The notes under the pieces are model-generated. The model was given only the letters and a program-made list of their open reading frames with translations, was not told the origin of the DNA and did no database searches. Below, piece after piece: positions 62,690 to 64,000 of a stretch of DNA of 64,000 nt (position 1 is the stretch's first letter; every line of letters begins with the position of its first letter). The stretch lies in assembly GCA_028293125.1 (NCBI GenBank), contig JAQGPJ010000055.1, forward strand, positions 89,753 to 153,752, given 5' to 3'. The position numbers and the translations under genes are program-made. Source of the DNA: Verrucomicrobiales bacterium (GTDB taxonomy: Bacteria; Verrucomicrobiota; Verrucomicrobiia; Verrucomicrobiales; V1-33).

Positions 62690-63949
62690 AGTCCGCAGCA
62701 TGAGCCTCCTCAACATCAAGGAATTTTACGGTCAGTCCCTCGGCGTGACAACTCCGTGGAAGGTGACCGAGGTGAGCATCGACAGTGAAACACGGCAGGT
62801 GCGGGTGCGGGTGGAATGCGCGCGGGGCGTGCCCTGGGTGGATCCGGAGACCCGTGAGCGGGCGGAGATCAAGGACTGGCAGGAGCGGACCTGGAGGCAC
62901 CTTGACACTTGCGATTTCGAGACCGTCATCACCGCCAAAGTGCCCCGCATCATCCTCAGCGGCGGACGCACCATGATGGTGAGCGTGCCCTGGGCCGAGG
63001 CCGGAGGACGGTTCACCAGGAGTTTTGAGAGGCGCGTCATCGAGCTTCTGCTCCAGTGCCGCACCGTGAGCGGCGCGGCGCGTCTGGCGCGGCTTAAGGC
63101 TGACGCCGTGGACGGCGTGCTCAGGCGGGCCGTGGAGCGCGGACTGTCCAGGCGGGCCGTCGCGGAGCTTAAAAACATCGGGCTGGATGAAAAGGCCATC
63201 CGCAAGGGGCACAAATACGCCACCATCCTGACAGACATTGACAGCGGCGCGGTGATCGACGTGGCGGAGGACCGCACACGGGAGGCCACCGCGGGGCTCC
63301 TGACCAAGCTGCCGGAGCGCAGCCTCGCCGGCGTTGAGGCCGTGGCCATGGACATGTGGCCGGCCTTCATCGGGGCGGTGGAGGAGCTGCTGCCGGAGGC
63401 CTCCGTCGTTTTTGACAAATTCCATATCAAAAAGCACCTCAACGAGGCGGTGGACAAAGTGCGCAAAAGTGAGAGACGGGAGCTGGGCGCGGCCGGATCG
63501 GACGTCCTCAAAAACACTAAATATCAATGGCTCAGGAACCATGATGACATGAGGCTGCGGGCTGAGGCGGAGTTCCGGGAGCTGCTGTCGCGGGATCTGA
63601 AAACCGGCACCGCGTGGGCTCTGAAGGAGAATTTTGACCGGCTCTGGAGTTACAGCTCCCTGGCATGGGCGCTGAAGTTTCTGTGGGACTGGGTGGAGGC
63701 GGCAAGGGGCTCAAAACTCAGCCCGATGGCCAAAGCCGCCGACATGGTGGAGAGGCACGCGGAGGGCATCCTCAACTTCCTGTGGCATCCCATCACGAAC
63801 GCGGCCGCGGAGGGGATCAACTCCATCATTCAAAGCCTCAAACACGCGGCACGCGGCCTGCCCAATTTTGAGTCTTTCCGCAGCCGCATCCTGTTCTTCC
63901 TCAGCAAGCTTGACCTCTCACCAGCCTGAAATTCATCCCCACTGATTCC
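62650..63949 (+). mobile_element. ISL3-family insertion sequence
   Basis: Imperfect terminal inverted repeats: GGAATCAGCGGGGGG and GTGGAGAATTT from 62650 on the left, and the complement of 63928-63949 on the right (GGAATCAGTGGGGATGAATTT). One transposase gene lies inside. No 8-bp target duplication is visible: the left flank is GTGCTTCC and the right flank TGTAGCGC. So the ends may be off by some bases, or the flanks have changed. It interrupts the 3' end of the secreted sensor-homologue gene. Length is about 1300 bp, at the small end for the family. Confidence 0.72.
62700..63929 (+). CDS. ISL3-family transposase
   Basis: 409 residues from ATG 62700. The DDE core shows TDIDSGAVIDV, VAMDMWPAFIGAVEELLPEASVVFDKFHIKKHLNEAVD and TNAAAEGINSIIQSLKHAARGLPNFESFRSRI. 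The FDKFHI and N-x-x-E-G-IN..NF..FR blocks are hallmarks of ISL3 transposases. The N-terminal part has the WRHLDTCDFET helix and a helix-turn-helix but lacks the expected Cys-rich zinc finger (only scattered Cys). It starts 11 bp after the host gene's last codon within the IS. Full length and likely active. Confidence 0.85.
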   Translation: MSLLNIKEFYGQSLGVTTPWKVTEVSIDSETRQVRVRVECARGVPWVDPETRERAEIKDWQERTWRHLDTCDFETVITAKVPRIILSGGRTMMVSVPWAEAGGRFTRSFERRVIELLLQCRTVSGAARLARLKADAVDGVLRRAVERGLSRRAVAELKNIGLDEKAIRKGHKYATILTDIDSGAVIDVAEDRTREATAGLLTKLPERSLAGVEAVAMDMWPAFIGAVEELLPEASVVFDKFHIKKHLNEAVDKVRKSERRELGAAGSDVLKNTKYQWLRNHDDMRLRAEAEFRELLSRDLKTGTAWALKENFDRLWSYSSLAWALKFLWDWVEAARGSKLSPMAKAADMVERHAEGILNFLWHPITNAAAEGINSIIQSLKHAARGLPNFESFRSRILFFLSKLDLSPA

Positions 63950-64000
63950 TGTAGCGCCGGTTTTTTTGACTTTCTCCACGGAAAGCTGATTTGCGGAAAC

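Overview
This 64 kb window is from a GC-rich bacterium. It is most likely a member of the Verrucomicrobiota, with a planctomycete-like relative as the alternative. The reasons are the DUF1549/DUF1553 + DUF1501 + planctomycete-type cytochrome c cassette (50173-56312), very large secreted repeat proteins ending in an Asp-rich calcium-loop motif plus a short beta domain, a kinase fused to DUF1080 and C-type lectin domains, and few clear Shine-Dalgarno sites. No rRNA, tRNA or CRISPR array was seen.

Layout. 1-3645: a carotenoid operon (aldehyde dehydrogenase, CrtI/CrtN-type desaturase, DUF2892 protein) on the minus strand, divergent from a CarH/LitR-type B12 photoreceptor repressor. The control region holds 11-bp direct repeats. 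3789-6697: an ABC-2 exporter (ATPase, permease, membrane-anchored partner). 6826-9751: phosphonate degradation (PhnY, PhnA, a small coupled ORF). 9963-15549: a HAD hydrolase, a DECD-box RNA helicase, a membrane protein and a family-4-like uracil-DNA glycosylase. 15657-18553: a PspA / small membrane protein / AAA ATPase operon. 18702-23044: a degraded repeat-protein gene, an FkbM methyltransferase and a large uncharacterised protein.

23382-39236 is a block of secreted or surface proteins: two giant tandem paralogues (about 1,700 residues each, the second frameshifted just after its signal peptide), an RCC1 beta-propeller protein, and a PQQ-type sugar dehydrogenase/cytochrome c fusion. All four share one C-terminal architecture. 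39452-45122 holds small accessory genes: an EamA transporter, an RDD protein, an orphan VapB-like antitoxin with a palindromic operator, a DUF4336 protein, a frameshifted membrane protein and several unknowns. 45580-56312 is a large NHL/CBM9-like secreted protein followed by the four-gene cytochrome/DUF1501/DUF1553 cassette. 56518-59496 is the Ser/Thr kinase-DUF1080-lectin fusion.

59771-62689 is a BlaI/BlaR1-like repressor-protease pair followed by a secreted protein. The BlaR1-like protein has no penicillin-binding sensor. Its C-terminal domain is instead visibly homologous to the secreted protein encoded next to it. An ISL3-family insertion sequence (62650-63949) has landed in the end of that last gene.

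A family of intergenic hairpin-like repeats, with heptad arrays (GTTTTCA and its inverse) and a conserved core of about 32 bp, is scattered through 20.4-45.6 kb. It looks like a MITE/REP-like element. The least-described candidates in the window are the BlaI/M56/secreted-homologue module, the CarH operator architecture, and the giant repeat-protein pair with its frameshift.
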